Shown piece after piece: positions 5,359-7,318 of a DNA stretch of 7,318 nucleotides. The stretch lies in NCBI GenBank assembly GCA_021443405.1, contig JABUUA010000080.1, positions 1 to 7,318 on the forward strand. The letters run 5' to 3'. The translations under genes were made by a program, and so were the position numbers. Every line of letters begins with the position of its first letter. The first letter of the stretch is position 1. This DNA comes from Bacteroidaceae bacterium. Lineage in GTDB: Bacteria; Bacteroidota; Bacteroidia; Bacteroidales; Bacteroidaceae. A model generated the notes under the pieces. The model did no database searches, was not told where the DNA came from, and worked only from the letters and a program-made list of their open reading frames with translations.

Positions 5359-6162
5359 ATGCGACTGGTCAAGCCGAAAAAGTTTTTGGGTCAGCACTTT
5401 CTGAAGGACTTGGACATTGCCCGACGGATTGCCGACACCGTGGACGCCTGCCCCGAACTGCCCGTGCTCGAGGTAGGGCCCGGCATGGGCGTGATGACGC
5501 AGTTCCTGGTGCAGAAGCCCCGTCCGCTGAAGGTGGTGGAAATTGACTTTGAATCCGTGGCTTATTTACGCGAGCATTTCCCCGCCCTCGAGGAGAACAT
5601 TGTGGAGGACGACTTCCTGAAGATGCACCTCGACCGCACGTTCGGCGGCGCTCCTTTCGTGCTGACGGGCAACTATCCCTATAACATCTCGAGCCAGATA
5701 TTCTTCAAAATGCTCGAGTTCAAGCACCTGATTCCGTGTTGCACGGGCATGATACAGAAGGAGGTGGCCGAGCGCATCGCCGCGACACCGGGGTCGAAGA
5801 CCTACGGCATCCTGTCGGTGCTCATCCAGGCCTGGTATTCCGTGGAGTATCTCTTCACCGTGGACGAGCACGTCTTCAACCCGCCCCCAAAGGTGAAGTC
5901 GGCCGTGATACGCATGACACGCAACGAAGTGACCGACCTTGGCTGCGACGAGAACCTCTTCCGACGCGTGGTGAAGACCACCTTCAACCAGCGACGCAAG
6001 ACGCTTCGCAACAACATCCGGCCCTTGTTGGCCGAACTCGGCATCGACACACAAGCGCCGTTCCTGCAAGACAGCCTGTTCCAACAGCGCCCCGAACAGC
6101 TCAGTGTGCAACAATTTATCGACCTCACCAACCTGGTGGACCAACAACGACCCCGCCCGTGA
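5359..6162 (+). CDS. rsmA: RsmA (KsgA), 16S rRNA dimethyladenosine transferase
   Basis: This is the 267-residue cytoplasmic enzyme that dimethylates two adjacent adenosines (A1518 and A1519, E. coli numbering) in helix 45 of 16S rRNA using S-adenosylmethionine, late in 30S subunit assembly. The length is normal for the family. Visible motifs are the N-terminal KKFLGQHFL (7-15), the SAM-binding motif I LEVGPGMG (37-44), and the acidic EID (61-63) that binds the SAM ribose. Catalytic motif IV is NYPYNIS (105-111), where the usual form is NLPYNIS. VFNPPPKVKSAV (172-183) and FNQRRKTLRNN (209-219) follow in the C-terminal part. The start at 5359 is preferred over an in-frame ATG at 5326 because it gives the family's usual MxLVKPKKxLGQHFL beginning, has an A-rich initiation context, and lies downstream of the predicted transcription start. 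The stop overlaps the next gene's GTG by 4 nt. Confidence 0.97.
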   Translation: MRLVKPKKFLGQHFLKDLDIARRIADTVDACPELPVLEVGPGMGVMTQFLVQKPRPLKVVEIDFESVAYLREHFPALEENIVEDDFLKMHLDRTFGGAPFVLTGNYPYNISSQIFFKMLEFKHLIPCCTGMIQKEVAERIAATPGSKTYGILSVLIQAWYSVEYLFTVDEHVFNPPPKVKSAVIRMTRNEVTDLGCDENLFRRVVKTTFNQRRKTLRNNIRPLLAELGIDTQAPFLQDSLFQQRPEQLSVQQFIDLTNLVDQQRPRP

Positions 6163-7142
6163 AACGTATTCTCCATCTCATCGTAAAGGTGTTCATCCCC
6201 GTGGCACTGGCCGGCGCCATTCTGTGGTGGATGTATCGCGGCTTCGAGTGGGGCGAGGTGAACCGCGCGCTCCGCAGCGACATGCGCTGGAGCTGGATGC
6301 TGTGGTCGCTGCCCTTCGGCGTGCTGGCCCAGGTGTTCCGCGCCCTCCGTTGGCGTCAGGCCTTGGAGCCCATGGGCGAACATCCGCGCCGCCACACGGC
6401 CATCTGCGCCATCTTCCTCAGCTACGCCTCCAGTCTGGTGATTCCTCGTGTGGGTGAAATCCTGCGCTGCGGCGTGCTGCGTCAGTACGACCGCACGAAT
6501 TTTGGACGCTCCGTGGGCACGGTGGTGTGCGAGCGCGTCGTGGACACGGTGCTCATGCTGCTGCTCACGGCCGTCACCATCGTGTGGCAGATACCCGTGT
6601 TCCTGCGGTTCATGGAGACCACGGGCGTGTCGCTGAGCGGCATTCTTCACGGGTTCACCCCCACAGGCTATGCCGTGACGGCCATGTGCGGACTGGCCGC
6701 CTTGGCCCTCGTGACGTGGATTCTGGCCAAACTGCACGTGCTGGAGCGCACGCGACAGATGGTGAAGGACATGCTGGACGGCCTGCTCTCCATCCGCCAA
6801 GTGCGGCATAAATGGTTGTTCCTTCTCTATTCTGTGGGCATCTGGGTTGCCTATTATCTCCACTTCTACCTCACGTTCTTCTGCTTCGATTTCACGGAGA
6901 ACCTCGGACCGATGGCCGCGCTCGTGGCCTTCGTCGTCGGGTCGTTTGCTGTGTTGGTACCCACCCCCAACGGCGCTGGACCGTGGCATTTCGCCGTGAA
7001 GACCGTGCTCGTGCTCTACGGTGTGGCCGGAGTGTCGGCCGCCATGTTCGTGCTCGTGGTGCACACCATCCAGACGTTGCTCGTGCTGCTGCTCGGTCTC
7101 TACGCCTTGGCCGCCTTGGCTTTCGTGAAACCGCGAAGGTAG
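6159..7142 (+). CDS. Flippase-like integral membrane protein (LPG_synthase_TM / UPF0104 family)
   Basis: This is a 327-residue inner-membrane protein of the family related to the transmembrane part of lysylphosphatidylglycerol synthase (MprF). No cytoplasmic aminoacyl-transferase domain is present, so lipid flipping or transport is a more likely role than synthesis; the substrate is unknown. About seven to eight hydrophobic segments can be seen, at roughly 8-26, 45-62, 80-96, 131-147, 170-190, 218-242, 252-269 and 283-322. Family-type motifs are IPRVGEILRCGVL (95-107), CERVVD (124-129) and PTPNGAGPWHF (268-278). The last stands where many relatives have a P-G-G-x-G-x-x-E pattern, with His in place of Glu. 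The start is a GTG (6159-6161) overlapping the rsmA stop as GTGA. This fits the family's basic, short N-terminus (KRILHLIVK) and implies translational coupling. From memory, rsmA followed by this family is a common Bacteroidales order. Confidence 0.9.
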   Translation: MKRILHLIVKVFIPVALAGAILWWMYRGFEWGEVNRALRSDMRWSWMLWSLPFGVLAQVFRALRWRQALEPMGEHPRRHTAICAIFLSYASSLVIPRVGEILRCGVLRQYDRTNFGRSVGTVVCERVVDTVLMLLLTAVTIVWQIPVFLRFMETTGVSLSGILHGFTPTGYAVTAMCGLAALALVTWILAKLHVLERTRQMVKDMLDGLLSIRQVRHKWLFLLYSVGIWVAYYLHFYLTFFCFDFTENLGPMAALVAFVVGSFAVLVPTPNGAGPWHFAVKTVLVLYGVAGVSAAMFVLVVHTIQTLLVLLLGLYALAALAFVKPRR

Positions 7143-7145
7143 GGC

Positions 7146-7169
7146 GGACCTGTTCATCAAGGTCCTTTT
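7146..7169 (+). terminator. Possible weak terminator of the rsmA operon
   Basis: GGACCT (7146-7151) can pair with AGGTCC (7160-7165) around an 8-base loop, followed by TTTT (7166-7169). It begins four bases after the stop of the flippase-like gene. The stem is short, so termination may be partial. Confidence 0.5.
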
Positions 7170-7189
7170 GAGCCAAAAACTTGCTGTTC

Positions 7190-7215
7190 CGCTTTCTGTT
7201 TTGCAGAAAAAAGCG
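7190..7215. repeat. Imperfect inverted repeat directly upstream of the tRNA-Arg -7 box
   Basis: CGCTTTCTG (7190-7198) can pair with CAG plus AAA and GCG (7204-7215) around a TTTTG loop, with three unpaired A residues. It ends at the base before the -7 box, so it occupies the -33 to -7 spacer. There is no T-run after it, so it is not a standard terminator. Confidence 0.4.
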
Positions 7216-7223
7216 TAACTTTG
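7216..7223 (+). promoter_or_regulatory. -7 box (TAACTTTG) of the tRNA-Arg gene
   Basis: TAACTTTG matches TAnnTTTG exactly and lies 28 bases before the tRNA 5' end, so transcription would start about 20 bases upstream of the mature tRNA. No clear TTTG sits at the usual distance; TTTCTG at 7193-7198 (17-base spacer) is the nearest candidate. Confidence 0.6.
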
Positions 7224-7251
7224 TTCCCAAATTGTCAAAGACACACAAGCT

Positions 7252-7318
7252 GCCTCTGTAGTTCAATGGATAGAACTACGGTTTCCTAAACCGTCAATCC
7301 GGGTTCGATTCCCGGCGG
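7252..7318 (+). tRNA. tRNA-Arg (anticodon CCT), 3' end cut off by the window
   Basis: The gene starts with acceptor strand GCCTCTG (7252-7258). The D arm is GTTC/GAAC around AATGGATA, and the anticodon stem is ACGGT/ACCGT (7278-7282 and 7290-7294). The loop TTCCTAA carries anticodon CCT at 7285-7287, followed by a 4-base variable region. The T arm is CCGGG/CCCGG around TTCGATT. The window ends after CGG of the 3' acceptor strand, which pairs with G7, U6 (wobble) and C5. It decodes AGG codons. Confidence 0.93.

Noticed and set aside
5802..7244. 480-codon minus-strand ORF opposite rsmA and the flippase-like gene
   Set aside because: His/Gly/Arg-rich shadow frame that would span two well-supported genes.
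1..7318. Genomic island between tRNA genes with attachment repeats
   Set aside because: tRNAs at both edges prompted a search for copies of the tRNA-Pro 3' end and for an integrase; neither is present, and the core contains housekeeping rsmA.

Overview
The window looks like chromosomal DNA of a Bacteroidales bacterium, most likely a Prevotellaceae member of moderate GC content. The evidence is threefold. Promoters fit the Bacteroidetes -7 consensus TAnnTTTG, with A-rich translation starts in place of Shine-Dalgarno sites. The RsmA protein has the NYPYNIS variant of motif IV and the short N-terminus that I associate with this phylum. The surface proteins are of fimbrillin-like, FISUMP-like, DUF6055/DUF4859-like and T9SS-sorting-domain-like types. 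Family names are recalled from sequence patterns; no database was searched.

Layout from left to right. (1) Bases 1-67 are the 3' part of tRNA-Pro(GGG), followed by a strong intrinsic terminator. (2) A minus-strand operon (2124 down to 243) runs from a promoter at 2200-2230. It encodes a 65-residue protein with an ILAGS motif, then a 547-residue surface lipoprotein. The lipoprotein joins a fimbrillin/Mfa-like N-terminal part to a FISUMP/DUF1566-like C-terminal domain, and base composition changes near the domain junction. (3) About 600 bases (2231-2837) hold no gene I can support, only several small inverted repeats. (4) A second minus-strand operon (5286 down to 2891) encodes a 141-residue exported protein with a T9SS-type sorting-domain-like C-terminus. 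Its stop overlaps by 4 nt (ATGA) the start of a 657-residue secreted zinc-metalloprotease-like protein with an HEIGH motif; an intrinsic terminator follows. (5) A 72-base divergent intergenic region carries two back-to-back -7 boxes. (6) A plus-strand operon contains rsmA (ksgA) and, overlapping by 4 nt (GTGA), a flippase-like membrane protein of the LPG_synthase_TM/UPF0104 type. (7) The window ends inside tRNA-Arg(CCT), preceded by its own -7 box.

Functionally, the right-hand plus-strand part is housekeeping: ribosome maturation, a membrane protein and a tRNA. The left and middle minus-strand operons encode cell-surface or secreted products. No mobile element, CRISPR array, restriction system or defence system was seen. 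The most notable observations are an 11-base homopolymer in the promoter spacer of the lipoprotein operon (a possible phase-variation switch), the ILAGS small protein in front of the lipoprotein, the mosaic composition of the lipoprotein gene, and the coupling of a small sorting-domain-like protein to the metalloprotease-like protein.
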